NCBI GenBank assembly: GCA_032207245.1
Contig: CM063508.1
Coordinates: 95,105,539-95,169,538 of the forward strand
DNA: 64,000 bases
From: Pardosa pseudoannulata
Taxonomy: Eukaryota > Arthropoda > Arachnida > Araneae > Lycosidae
Direction: 5' to 3'
Shown here: positions 39,352 through 51,200 of the stretch, in pieces
Layout of the letters: every line of letters begins with the position of its first letter
Numbering within the stretch: the stretch's first letter is position 1
Translations under genes and position numbers: made by a program
Notes under the pieces: model-generated
What the model saw: only the letters and a program-made list of their open reading frames with translations
The model's database searches: none
What the model was told of the DNA's origin: nothing

Positions 39352-42300
39352 AATTGCTTGGAATATTTCAGAATGAATGTTTCAAAAAAGCAAGTCAACT
39401 TGTTGAAGAGGAATTTTTAGGTAGAGTAAATTTTTATGGAAAAATATGGTTACCTGCCAGAGAAATAGTTAAACAAGCTATTGAAAATAGAAAGTCGGTG
39501 AGTTTTCTTTAACCTATGAAATATTTTCTTTACTGTGGAAATATAAAAACAACACTGTTCTGTTTTCTTTTTCTTTTTTTTTTTCTTTTTTTTTTTTTAA
39601 TAAGCATATTACTTTTTTTTTTGTTTACATTAAATGCAGCAAATATCTGTATTAATTAAACACGTGGAAATATATAACAAGTACTTTTTATAAAGCACTT
39701 TTATGCTAAAAATAAATATTAAATTATAAAATAGAAAACACAAATAAAAAACTTTCTGCTTTTTGAATAATAATACAAACTTAATCTCTATAAGACAAAT
39801 GAAGAAAACTGTAAAAAGATGTTAACATGCACAGTACATATGTGAATGAAATCAGCGATTAATGAAACTTATAACTTCTAATTTTGATCTTTCAAAGGAT
39901 TAGTATTCTTTTTTCACTGATCCATTAGGTGTGATTTATATTTGAATTAAATGTTTGACACTTATTCACTGATGGTTTTAGAATAGATGAAGCATTTTAG
40001 AACCTTCAATGTAGCAATCGTTTGGTCAAAAGGTAGTGATTAGTATAAAATTTAATCTTTAACACAAGTATAAAAAATAACATTAAAAGAAAACAATTAT
40101 AACAATTAAAATAGCTATTTTCCTTAACAAAACATGTATAACTTTTTTTAGAACATAATCGATTATGCATTTTGAAACATTTCAACTAAGTTTGACTTTA
40201 TTTACTAATATCTGTTTTGCGTGAAGTCTTTAGTATGAATAATTAAAGCTCTCAATTGAAAGGTGTATGTGTTTAAAAGTTTATATTAGTGTTTAGATTA
40301 TATTCCATTTATGTAATGGCTTAATAGAAAACATGGGTAAGTAAATTTTAAATTTATATTATCACATATGAAGTGAAGTACGGTCATCCTTTAATCAAGG
40401 GTTTTCAAAGATAATAAGTTGAAAAACAGACCAATTTAATCTGTATTATAAATATCTCTTAGGTCATGATTTTTAATTGTGTTTGGTAGAATATTTCCTT
40501 TTTAATGTTCAAAAGAGGAATATTACTTGTCAAGTCACAACATGCATCTCATATCTTGCATTAAATTTTTTAAGCTATCCCATTGATGCCTTGAAAATTC
40601 CAGTGATGTTGAGTCAAGATTGTTCTCTTGGCCCACTAACTGAAATATGATCTTCTCTCTTATGTTGGAACCCGAAAAATGCCCTTTCCCAAATCTACGA
40701 TCAGGGCATCTTGTCTCCAATCTGTATTGACACTTCTTTGTCCAGTCCTATAAAAAGAAACAACCCCTCTCTTAGAAGAGTAGAGCTCTCACTGTCCAGC
40801 CCTCCTCTTTTTTTTTTTCAAGTTAAAATATGACCAGAAATGCTGTTATAATACAAGCGATTGGTTTGTCTCTATGTCCGGTAGTCCGCCACACCCTAGT
40901 GATTTTGGATATGACTTCTCATGGGCCCCTTGCAATGACACAGCCATGGAGACTAAATAACCAGCCATGGATAATTAAAACTTAACAAGGTTTGATTTAT
41001 TGCAACAAAAAAACATTTAAATAAACATTAAAGTGTATGCAGATGCAACCTATCGTCCAGAGAGAAGATTACCCTAGATCAACCTGCTCTTTCAGAGTTC
41101 AGCCAGGAGTCCTCCCATTTCTCTCTTTTCCAGGCAGGAAACCTCAGTTTTAGGGGAGATTGACACCACCACCCTTTGACCCTTGTTCTTGGGGTAGCCG
41201 AAACACCCTTTGATGCCTGGTCAACTCGGTCACACAAAAAACCATTCCTTTTCTCTGTCAGGGTGTTGATAAACGGCACACTTGACATCTCCAATTGTCC
41301 GTGCGTCAAGAAGACCATTTTTGGTGCAATACTGCCATTTTCCATTGTTAAAATGAACAAAAGTTCACTTAACCACCGACAGAGATGGATGCGACTCTTA
41401 GAAATGCCTTTGAGCTGCTTTATTTGTAAATGGAAATATTTCCTTGAAAACCCTTTTTTGAGTGGCCAAACTGATCTTGAAACATTTTTACTCTCTTTGT
41501 ATAAATAAATAATTTATTGCATCGTCTTTACAGCAATTCTGCTTTGGAATGGGACGTAATTTGTATAACTAAATATTTTATGTAAATGAGTTTTCATAGA
41601 ATCTCTCTCTGTATATATATTATCAAATATTGAACAAAATTGGAATGCATATTTTCCAATTGAAGAAAAATATTAAATGCCCTTGTATATCATTCTGAAT
41701 TTTGGCAAAAAAATCTTCTGAAATTTGATGTTAAGAGGATAGCAATTATAAAAGAAATAAGTTTGTGAAAATGAATGATGTAGCAAAGCATAAACTAAAT
41801 TTAAATAGTTTTGATATTTATGCATTTTGCTTTGCTAACAAAATAAAAATGAAATTAAATATGCATGTATGTGTAATCAGGTTATATAATGAATTATTAG
41901 AATTATGTCAGATTGAGCTGTATGGTAGTTTTTAAGGTTTCTGAAGTACAGTCACAGTTCCTCCATTGTAGAAATTGTAAGAATAAATTTCAAGTTCTTT
42001 TAAACTTAGTAAATAATAAAGAGTCTAGGCAGTTTGGATGAGATAAAATACTTCAAGATCTTGGACTTTGTTACCTGTTATCCATAATATTTTGGAACAG
42101 GTTCTCACAAAATAGTGTAGTTGAATATTGTTTAGTTTAAAATAATTCAACTAAGCATCAGTTACATATTATATGTATTAATTTTTGTAAATTAAAAACA
42201 GGGGAAGTTGAGTCTCTTAAGGTATCTGTCTACGTTTCGAGAACTTTTTTCTTTAAACATAGAAACTAGTTCATGTTTTTACATTTTTAGATTTATTTTT

Positions 42301-45300
42301 TATATTATCATAGAGAATTGCACTTAAAAAATTTATTCCTGGAGAAGTTTTTATAAAATTTCTAATAAATGAAGAAAATTTAGTAAAAAAAATCGGGTTT
42401 ATTCAAATGGTCTAATTTTTTAATAATTTAAATTATTTCAATATTTTATGATGCAACACATTTCTTATACACTGGACTAGTGAATCACCTAAAATCTTTG
42501 CTTAATTTACATTTAGTAAAAAATTTTGGTCCTTCAAAATCATACACATTGAATTTTTAACAAATTTTCATTACCTTTTTATCTAACTATGAGTGTAACA
42601 TCATTAAAAATTATCCAAATTTAAAGCTTTTAGGTCATTTACTAGTAAATACTATCAAAAGCATTCATAATAATTTTCAACAAAATATTTTAAAAACATT
42701 TTGAGAAATCACATTTTAAGTTTCAACATTTTATTAAAAATACCGTTCTGAGAAAAAATGCATTTGAAGTTTATGAAAGCAACTTTAACTATTAAAAAAC
42801 ATGTTTAAATTTCCCCACACTTTCTGGCTTCAAAACTTTTTAATTGCCAAGTTGCTAATTATTAAAAATACTAGAAAAATCTTCATGAAAATTTAAAAAG
42901 TTTTGTCCAAAAATTCTCTTTAAAAGCCTTTAAATTAACAACTTCCAGTTCGGAAGTCACTACTTCCAATTTGTTTTGACAGCTGTCACTTTTTTTTAAA
43001 TGCTGTAAAGACAAAACAAAAACATATTTAGAAGCCTAAAAGTTGAAATTTTACAATAGAGAAATAAAAAATTATGATTTTTATATAAAAAAAATAACGT
43101 TTTCAACGTAGACGGATACCTTAATCCATAAATTCTACTTAGAGCTGAATGATAGTCAAATGTGTAAAGTTCTATTCTTCAGTTCTGGAATTTGTGGGTT
43201 TGAATCTCACAGCTGGGGTGGATGTTCATAGTTATTTGGAATCGGCTTAAAACAGTAGGTGTGTCCTAGTCTCATAGGCCCTTGTGTAGCAAAACAATAG
43301 ACCTTAGTACTTTAAATTAATTAACCATATTACATCTTCTGAAATCTCTCTCTGTATCTATTTTCTCTTTTTCTAAAGATTCATCCAAGTGGAGAAATTC
43401 TTGAATTTAGTAATGGAGGATGTCCATGGAAAGAACATCTTTTTGATCTTGAAGATTCAATGAAGTTAGAAGAGTTAATAAAATATGTCATTTATAAAGA
43501 TACCAATTCAAACTGGAGAGTTCAGTGTGTATCTGTTTCACCCTTTTCATTCCAAAACAGGTATACTTTTCATTTATCTTTTACTTGTCAACAGGTATTA
43601 ATAATTTTGCAAGCTGCCAAACTTTTTAGCATTTATTGTCTTCTATTTCATAAATGACTTTTCTGAAATTTATAGTTCCAATTTATTTCTACTAGTAGGA
43701 GCATAATAGCTCCTATATTTAGAATTATCTTAAAAAGTTAACATTGAGTAATTTTACTTAGACATTTTGTAAGAATAAAAATATACATAGTTTCTATGTT
43801 TAATTTCAGTAATTTATAATCAATAAGAATGTGTTACTAATTTATTGTTTTGCTAGGCTCATTATATACTGCTAAGGGCAAATTTATTTTAGGTATAAGG
43901 TAATACTAAAAATTAACTAGTACTGAAAAATAATTAAAATTACTTATCACATTTTTATTTAATTTTAAGAGTATTTAATAATAATTTAGTTTATTCTCTC
44001 CACTCTAATATTTTATGAATATATATACTTTTCCTTAATCAATTAAAAGTAACTGATAAAAATATATTATACACACAAGCAGTTTGGGATTAAAAAAAAA
44101 AGAAAAAACACCTTGTCAATTTGTTTATTCACTTATAGCTGAGTAAAATAGTGCCTAAACTTATACTTTCCAGTAAAGTTTTGAGGACTTGTTTGTGCAA
44201 GTAAACCCTCCCCCCAAAAAAAAAAAAAAAAAAAATTATAAATACCTGGTAATGATTTATAACTTTTGAATAACATTTAGCTAATTATTGGCAAGAATTG
44301 CATGATTTTTTTTAAACAAATTTCCTAATTTGTTTAAAAATATTAAAAAATATTAAAACAGTTCTAAACATTGCAATTTTAGGAGTTTTTTCTGCTAATT
44401 TCCAAATTTTTTATCTATAGCATACAATATTTAGTTTTTCAAGAGAAATACGAGATTATTCCAATAAGAATATATAATTTGCACAAGTTCATATTGTACC
44501 CATACTTTTATTATGATTTTTATAGTCAATACAACACAGCAACTTTTAAAATAGTTCATGTGTATATTATAAACATTTAAATTCATAATATCATTATAGG
44601 GAGATATATTGCTATCTGTTTCTAAAACTAACAGCAAGACTGGAGGGGGGGGAGAGATCTTTACTAATTAGTAAAATAAAAGGTTTGAAAAGGCTCAAAA
44701 AAGGAAATTAAATTATAAATATTCTTTTGATTTTTATACAATCAAGAGCTAAAACCCTGTGGTCACTGACTTTGGCTCTTCCGTGTTACAAATTACTTTG
44801 TCAATGGTTTTCAAATATTTTATTTTATCAATATATACGAACCAGCTCTTTTTGGGGCTAGTGTCAGAGAGAAATTAAAATACACAACATAACAATATGA
44901 TATATTTTAAAATATTAGTGCTATACAATTTCAATAAGTTACCTTGAAGTACTTACTACTGAATTCTATAGTAAAAGTATGGTATATTTCGCATATGAAC
45001 ACTTCTTTTACATATTTATACATAGTCCCCAATTCAATGTTTTAAAACTTAATTTGCTGAATTATAGTCCTCTAACAAAACTACATTTTATTCAGTAAAT
45101 TTCATAAACTATTGATATAAATATTTTTGAAATTGAGAGAAAAAACCCATAAAATGCAATGTTAAAAATATTATTTTAAATATAAAAAAATATCACACAA
45201 TTATTGCTAATAGTCAGATAAATGTTATTCAAAAGTTTCAAACCAAATGTTACTTTTATTCAAAAATTACAAATCATTTCCAGCTGTTTATCATGAAAAA

Positions 45301-45932
45301 AATTTCATTTTCATACCTGGGTGGTCTCCTAAACGTACAAGTACCCAAAACTTAACTAGACAGCATGAGCCTAACTATGCTCTTTATTAAATGGCCAAAG
45401 TTAGTAAATAAATTGCCAAGTGTTTTTTAAAAATAGAAGTTGAAACTCCAGAATGGTTGTACTGTTTTAGCTTTGGCTCTTCAGTGTACATAAGCTCATT
45501 TAGACTGTGAATTAGAAAGTATACTTTGGCCTTTTAAAAATATTTTAATTATAAAATCTAATATACTACCTATTGGTAAGATAGTAGTATCATAAGACCC
45601 AGAAAAATATAGTTTCCCATATAATACTTATATGGTTTTCTTCATACAGAAAATGAGCAATGTACAATCTTATAGGATTTCAATGAAATAATAGTAAAAC
45701 AGGGCAGCATTTTAACTTACTTTATAATTATTGAAAGAGTAAATAAATCTTTTTCTTACATTCTTATAGGTTATCATTGAAAGAAGAGTGGCGAGGATTA
45801 AGAAATGAAGAGTTGAGCAAAATTAGTGGAATAGCAGACTGCATTTTTGTCCACATGAGTGGTTTCATTGGAGGAAACAAAACAAGAGAAGGTGCATTAC
45901 AAATGGCTGTAAAGTGCTTAGAATCAAGATGA
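28315..45932 (+). CDS. MYG1: MYG1 exonuclease, complete in 8 exons
   Basis: Exons: 28315-28357, 30682-30820, 31501-31596, 34738-34971, 38418-38493, 39372-39497, 43379-43560, 45770-45932. All introns are GT-AG and phases match, giving 352 residues and a TGA stop. The human protein is slightly longer. Family motifs of the DHH-type fold: [11 protein letters not shown] (30-40), DIVVDVGG (72-79), RYDHHQ (87-92), SSAGL (113-117), [10 protein letters not shown] (154-163), and C-terminal [15 protein letters not shown] (327-341). MYG1 is known as a 3'-5' RNA exonuclease acting in nucleolus and mitochondria. Exon 1 encodes [14 protein letters not shown], an Arg/Phe-rich stretch with no acidic residue, typical of a mitochondrial presequence. 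A second in-frame ATG at 30705 (Met23, MAPKIKIG) would give a form without it. Introns carry many transposon insertions. The gene converges on MRPL55. Confidence 0.96.
28742..28840. repeat. long imperfect foldback in MYG1 intron 1
   Basis: The core stem CACT-C-TCAGTTC and GAACTGA-C-AGTG surrounds a CTGT loop with one C/C mismatch. The arms continue outward to CTTTCTTCTGATAAT and ATTATCAGAAAGAAG. It could be a microRNA-like hairpin or a miniature transposon. Confidence 0.55.
29551..29733 (+). repeat. tRNA-derived SINE, full length, 11-bp TSD
   Basis: A tRNA-like head has box A TGGCCGAATGGTTAGG and box B GGTTCGAATCCC. A 110-bp body follows, ending in CCAAA repeats. Both sides carry TTAAATTACTA (29540-29550 and 29734-29744). 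The nominal anticodon loop TTTCGGA would read UCG (Arg), but the parent tRNA is not certain. Confidence 0.93.
32130..32280. promoter_or_regulatory. cluster of TTGGCA motifs with a 12-bp inverted repeat
   Basis: Several TTGGCA/TTGGCAAG motifs occur within 150 bp, and TGTGCTTGGCAA (32238-32249) is inverted as TTGCCAAGCACA (32262-32273). It lies in MYG1 intron 3 in a locally G+C-richer island (31960-32560). Function is unknown; it may be part of an old transposon. Confidence 0.35.
32516..32908 (+). repeat. two-copy tandem duplication, unit about 198 bp
   Basis: Both units begin TTTGCTCGACTCCTAGTTCC and share the whole sequence to CACTAAAAATTTTAG. The second unit (from 32714) has small deletions and substitutions. 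Confidence 0.95.
33530..34322. mobile_element. 0.79-kb interspersed element, copy 2 (6-bp TSD TAAGTA)
   Basis: Second copy of the family at 17197-17981, in MYG1 intron 3. It starts CAGGGTATCTGCC, ends GCACAGAAACCATG, and is flanked by TAAGTA on both sides. No coding capacity was seen. Confidence 0.8.
34622..34650. repeat. (AT)n microsatellite
   Basis: An uninterrupted AT dinucleotide run about 90 bp before MYG1 exon 4. Confidence 0.95.
35637..35682. repeat. poly-T followed by (GT)n
   Basis: About 25 T followed by nine GT units, in MYG1 intron 4. Confidence 0.9.
36531..38036 (-). mobile_element. THAP-domain DNA transposon remnant with long inverted arms
   Basis: TTGTGACGTCATAGTTCACGA (36535-36555) is inverted at 38014-38034 with 19 of 21 matches, and similarity extends inward past TATTGTTTGTAAAC. 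The true ends may lie outside these points. The minus-strand THAP fragment begins just inside the right arm. The interior is A+T-rich and includes a two-copy direct repeat (about 37003-37130 and 37200-37325). Confidence 0.6.
37677..37964 (-). pseudogene. degenerate THAP DNA-binding domain
   Basis: The 95-codon frame matches the THAP pattern: [19 protein letters not shown], then [18 protein letters not shown] and VYEDHF. A THAP domain needs a C2CH zinc site. Here the first Cys appears lost and the VCEDHF Cys is Tyr, so zinc binding is unlikely. It is probably the N-terminus of a THAP-type transposase rather than a host gene. Confidence 0.7.
39289..39348. repeat. (TG)n(TA)n compound microsatellite
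   Basis: Lies directly upstream of MYG1 exon 6, ending about 23 bp before it and so close to the acceptor region. Confidence 0.95.
40535..41510 (-). other. G+C-richer unclassified insertion in MYG1 intron 6
   Basis: Minus-strand open stretches occur at 40535-40720 (61 codons) and 41079-41360 (93 codons), with a plus-strand frame overlapping the latter. The first peptide ([10 protein letters not shown], then [16 protein letters not shown]) faintly resembles the C-terminal half of PC4-type ssDNA-binding domains. That resemblance is weak. It is probably a mobile-element fragment. Confidence 0.3.
42217..43124. mobile_element. TTAA-bounded 0.9-kb non-autonomous element
   Basis: TTAA occurs at each end, with termini GGTATCTGTCTACGTT on the left and, inverted, GGTATCCGTCTACGTT on the right. 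The ends differ from the CCC-type ends of the other TTAA elements here, so Kolobok-like is possible. No coding capacity was seen. Confidence 0.75.
43141..43318 (+). repeat. degenerate tRNA-derived SINE
   Basis: Aligns along its length with the SINE at 29551: box B GGGTTTGAATCTCAC, ATGTTCATAGTTATTTGGAA, ACAGTAGG, and an AGACCTTAGTACTTTAAAT tail. It lies just before MYG1 exon 7. Confidence 0.8.
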
Positions 45933-46209
45933 TGTTATAATTTTAATTAAAAACTTCTGAACTGTTTCAAACTTAGGATTTCCATTAAAATGAAAAATTT
46001 TATAATTTCTGACTTTTAAATTAAAGTCATTTGTTTTAGTATTCTCACTGGAAACAGCTTTGTATTTCCCTTTATTCTGGCTCTTGGGTATTTTAATGCA
46101 ATTTGAAAATGAAGAAATGTTTCTTGTATATCATGATACAAATAGTCTAATACAAACTGTGACACTAATTTAGTGTCAAAGCTATAAGCTTCTAGAAAAT
46201 TAAACTAGT

Positions 46210-46215
46210 AATAAA
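46210..46215 (+). terminator. candidate MYG1 poly(A) signal
   Basis: The first AATAAA noticed after the MYG1 stop lies about 280 nt downstream on the plus strand. It is a candidate only. Confidence 0.45.
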
Positions 46216-46398
46216 AGACGGATGAAATGCCTACATAAAAATTCAAATGCTTATTTATACATGGAACATTAACAATAACAATTGTTATTGAAAATCAGAA
46301 TAGCACTGATAGCACTTTTAAATTATTTGCATTTATAATAGTTATAAACTAAAAATTACTAGGATATTGTTTAAGAATGAGATTATAGACAAAACATC

Positions 46399-46404
46399 TT
46401 TATT
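46399..46404 (-). terminator. candidate MRPL55 poly(A) signal
   Basis: AATAAA on the minus strand, about 75 nt after the MRPL55 stop. Together with the MYG1 signal it leaves under 200 bp between the two convergent 3' ends. Confidence 0.5.
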
Positions 46405-46477
46405 TAAACATATTGTAATGAATGGACCTAAGAATTTACAAAATATGTACTATTACACTATATACACATTTTAATTG

Positions 46478-47805
46478 TTACTTTTCATTTTTTGTCTGCC
46501 ATAAATGGCTGTACTTATTTAAATCAAAAGAGTCTTCAATCTGTTCTTCAACAACAACTTTTTGTTTTGGCTTCTTCCTATCTAAATGTCTCTGAAGCTC
46601 TTCTGGACTCAGATCAGCTGTATAAAGGGGTAGCTGAAACAAATTTTAATATTTTACAAATTTACCAGAAAACTTTAAATTGCATTTTTAAAATTAGTAT
46701 CTCAATGATTATTAAAGAATGTTAGAACCAATTTATCAAACCAAAGTCAATTTTAACATGGGTAAATTATAGTTTAATGACTTTCAGCTAAAACTCAAAA
46801 GTTAGTATAATCAGATTCTAAAAAATAAGCATAAACTAAGTATGTGCTTTTGTGTGTAAAAACTACATTTTACACGTTGCTTTATCATATATTCTATTGT
46901 CATTTGAAACACCAAGACCTATTTATTCTTTATAGAAAGTTTAGAAAACCCATATTCTAATTAGACCATTTCTGGCTGCATAATAGGTACATCACACTAA
47001 GAATTCAAGTACAGTAATAGAAAAAAAAAATTATTTGATAAATTTTAAAAAGAACTGTAATCTTCTAATTATTCAATTTTTCCCTATTTAAAACTTAGTC
47101 AATAAATTCTCAATACTAAGTTCTGTGATCTAAATTTAAATAAGCAATCTCAACTATTATGATTTACTTATATCACACAGCTATATTACCACAAGAAACT
47201 TAATGATGATAATAATAATAAAGCATTTTTATAAAGAAATTTAAAAGGACATAAGCAGGTGGATCATTGCAGGATTAGCCATTTAAAACAATTTGGAGTA
47301 AATAGGCTACATACCTGAAGTAGATTTTTTCAACATTTATTATATGGACAATTTTACCGGTTGGTGAACAAAAATATTTAAATTTCCAACAAGCTGTAAA
47401 GTTATAGAGTTGGAAGCTCTTCACAAAATTTTTTGCTTCACAAATGCTAAGTAAACTGATACCTGCTGCATAAATTTGGTTCTGAACAGCTCTAAACGTA
47501 AATGTGCAAAGAAACTTAACTCAAAATATTGATTACAGTTTGTATACCACAACCAATTAAGTGAATCCTTATTTACTATGGTGTAATTACTGATCCAAAT
47601 TTTTACAGTATACTAGAATAGACTTCTTTTAGGATGTTAAACTATATATTTTCTTTTTTTTTTAGTCAACAAACCTGTATTCATTTTGTAATAGTGAAAA
47701 ATAAATGCTCTATACACCAAGCTGAAACAATGACTAGTCATAACAATTGAGAAGAGATTAGTATGATTGTAAGTTTAGAAACCGAAGTCCCAGACTGTTC
47801 TCCAT

Positions 47806-47859
<54 letters not shown>

Positions 47860-48201
47860 CAGATGTGTCCATGTATGAGGAGTCACTGAGAGCAGCACAA
47901 ATTTTCATAGGGTAAAGAACTGCACGATAATTACACTCAGTATACCCTTCTGCAATCTCAATTCAAAGTAGAAGTTGTGTAAATTCTACCATAGATTATT
48001 AAAACAAAACTGCAACTTTGCTGATATTCTTGCTAAGAGGGGTTGCGATCTCCAACAACCTACTCCTCCTGTGTCTTATTCCTCTGCATGCAAAACGCAT
48101 TAAGAACTCTGTCCAACAGACTTCATATTTGTAATGCTAGAGGAAAGAAGAAGGGGAGTCAATGCTAAACTAACCTGAGCCAGTGGAACTGCTTTTCCAT
48201 T

Positions 48202-48258
<57 letters not shown>

Positions 48259-51200
48259 ATTATATATATTTATATATATTATATATATTTATATTATATA
48301 TATATATATATATATATATTTTTCAAACATCAGGCAATTACATCCTACTACTTTTTATACTCTCACCTAAATTGGTTTGGTAGACTCACCTGTCCCCTTT
48401 GTTCATCTGGGGAAAAAATGGATTTTAATCAACTTTTGGAATGTATCTGTTTGAAGAACAACAATTTTAACTCTTGATTACTCGATTAACAGGGCAACTT
48501 TGTATTGGGTTGTATGCAGAGAGGTGTGGTTGGTCTCTTGACTGTCTCTTAACGTAGGAAAAAAAAAAAAAGATAAACAGTATGCAGCATCCTCAAGCAA
48601 ATCTACCTTTAAAAAATTTTCTTTACAAAACTTTTTGGCAGAATAAGTAAAATATTTATATTTTTGAATAACATTAAACTTAACAACTAAGAAGAAACTC
48701 AATAAAAACTTTAGGACGTTATTAGTTTTAGTTTACCATCTTTCATGCATATTTTATTGGCAAAGCAGCTGCACTACTTGCCTCAGAGGGGTTCACTAGT
48801 TACACTATGGCCATCCTTGATATAGAATCCTATGTAATAATACATTAATTTGATCGTGTTGGTATCATTAGATCTTTGACAGATGAATACCTGAGAGAAG
48901 AAACAAACATGATACAGACAGGGCAAAGCTGAAAGGAACCTCGTATGTCAATGAAATGCCAAACACATTTCCAAAACAAATTGAAATTCGGCACATAGAA
49001 TGTTCGTATTATGAATCAGATTGGAAAGATCAAGCAAGTTGTGAATGAAATGTGCAGCTATGGACTGGACATTCTGGGAATAATTGAGGCAAGATGGGAA
49101 AGATTCAGTGAAATTAGAACCACTGATCAATATAGCATTATATATTCAGGGCATGAAGAAAACGTGAAAGATATGTTGCCTTGATAATGAGCAAAAAGGA
49201 AAGTGTATGTTTAATGAGTTTAAGACCAGTAAATGAAAGAATCATTAAGGCTAGCTTTTATTCTAGACATGCAAAACTTACAGTTATACAAGTATGTGAC
49301 CCCACAAATAATGCAGAGGAGGAACTAAAGACAAGATTCTATGACCAACTACAAAAGACCTTAGATGAAACTCACAGACATGACATGTTGATTTTAATGG
49401 GTGATCGATCTTAAGGCCAAAGTGGGTAAAAGAGTGATGTATGAGAATATGCAATTGGTGATGAGGCTTTTGAGGAGCAAAATGAAAATAGAGAACTGTT
49501 TATAATATTACAAAATGTCTGAGAAAAATTCTTAAAATTTAATGGCTGAACAAAATAACAAATGCAGAATTATATACAAAAACTGGTTCCAGGCCATTAA
49601 CAAATGAGCAATAACAAAAGATGGCTTTAGATAGGTTATATGCTCAGAAGGGACCCACAGACAAATAAGCAGATTGCTCTCACCTGGGCACCTGATAGAA
49701 AGAAAAAGAGTGGCTGTCCTAAGTTAACTTGGAGACAAATGGCCATATAAGAGAGAGAAAAACTCAGCTAAGTTTGACAACAAGAGATGCCGATGTCAAA
49801 GGAGGAGATGGACAACAAAGATTGCAGCCTCAGGTGCTTACCAGGTATAGCAAGAGGCAAGGCAACAAATACATTATTTAAAAACAATTTAATGGATTTA
49901 CCAATTCATAAAAATTACTATACTGACAGCAGAGAAGAAATATGTTAAAGAAAAAGCAAAAAATAACAAAATGCTTATGGTTTGGGGCTTAACATTTAAT
50001 TAAAAAATAGAAACACATACTTTAAATTAAAGGTAATGAAAACATTAAACAGACTGAGCTGTCATTTCCATTAACTTTTTCACCCTTTTAAAGTCAGCTC
50101 CAGAATATTTGCATAAAAAGCACTTACTAAAACTGTGTTGCATGTTACACTGAATTTATAGTCTATAACACTGTATGAAAATTAGAAAATTTAAACAAAT
50201 CATGTAACAGAGGCACATGAAAAATGTCCTATTTGATATAAAATATTTTAGATGGGTAACACAATTTATCTCATGATGGTTATAACAATCTGAGGAGTAA
50301 CACTAAACAATTTTCTTATTGTCAGTATATTTTACTACCTGAATTATGTTTCCTTAAACTGTTAATTTAAAGGATGTATAAATGATTCTATTTTTTTAAT
50401 AAAGGAAAATGATTATTATTAACTATTAAATCTTTCTTAAACTATTTTCTAGCAATTTGAAATTTTGAATGTCTCTCCATATAATAAGCTTAATCTTCTT
50501 CCTTATATTTTATTTAAATATATAACAAAAGAAATCTATTCATTTAAAAGAAATATCAAGTTTTATAGTATGGATGGTTGGAAGCACTATAGTCAACTTA
50601 GTAGAAAAGTCACATAGACCAGGATCTATGGCTTAAAGCCCATAGCTTAAATATGAAATACTACAAATGTCCATGCCTGTAATGGGATTCAAATCCACAG
50701 TTTGAGATGTGAAAATAGAGTACCCTATACATTCACTCATTATTACAGCTAGTATCAGAGTATATACATACATATAAACAAATTAACTTCAAAATTAATT
50801 CAACTCATTTGTTATTTACTCACATTGATAATTTTTCTAGGTTCAGGATATCTAATAGTATATGAAGATCCATCTGCATTAACAACTGTAGTAGGATACA
50901 TCCGACAGTATTTCTCACGACTTATTTTTCCAATGCATGTTCTATTTGAATTGTGTCTTAGTTGTTGTATTAAATAAGTCCTAAAAGAAATCAGATCAAT
51001 TCATTACAATTTATAAAATTTGCAAATTGAAACTCAGAACTTAAATTCAATATTAGTTAATTTCAAAGGGTCTTTTTTTTTTATTTTAAATCAAAATAAA
51101 GTCTTCAGGTAATTGTATTTAAGTAATTTAGACTTGCAATGCTAGTTATTACTTTATTTTAAAAGTTTCAGAGAAATTGCTATAAAATTATCTTTAATCA

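Noticed and set aside
43460..43657. 65-codon gene at MYG1 exon 7
   Set aside because: Part of exon 7 plus read-through past the donor at 43560.
48183..48383. Tyr/Ile-repeat protein
   Set aside because: Translation of an AT microsatellite.
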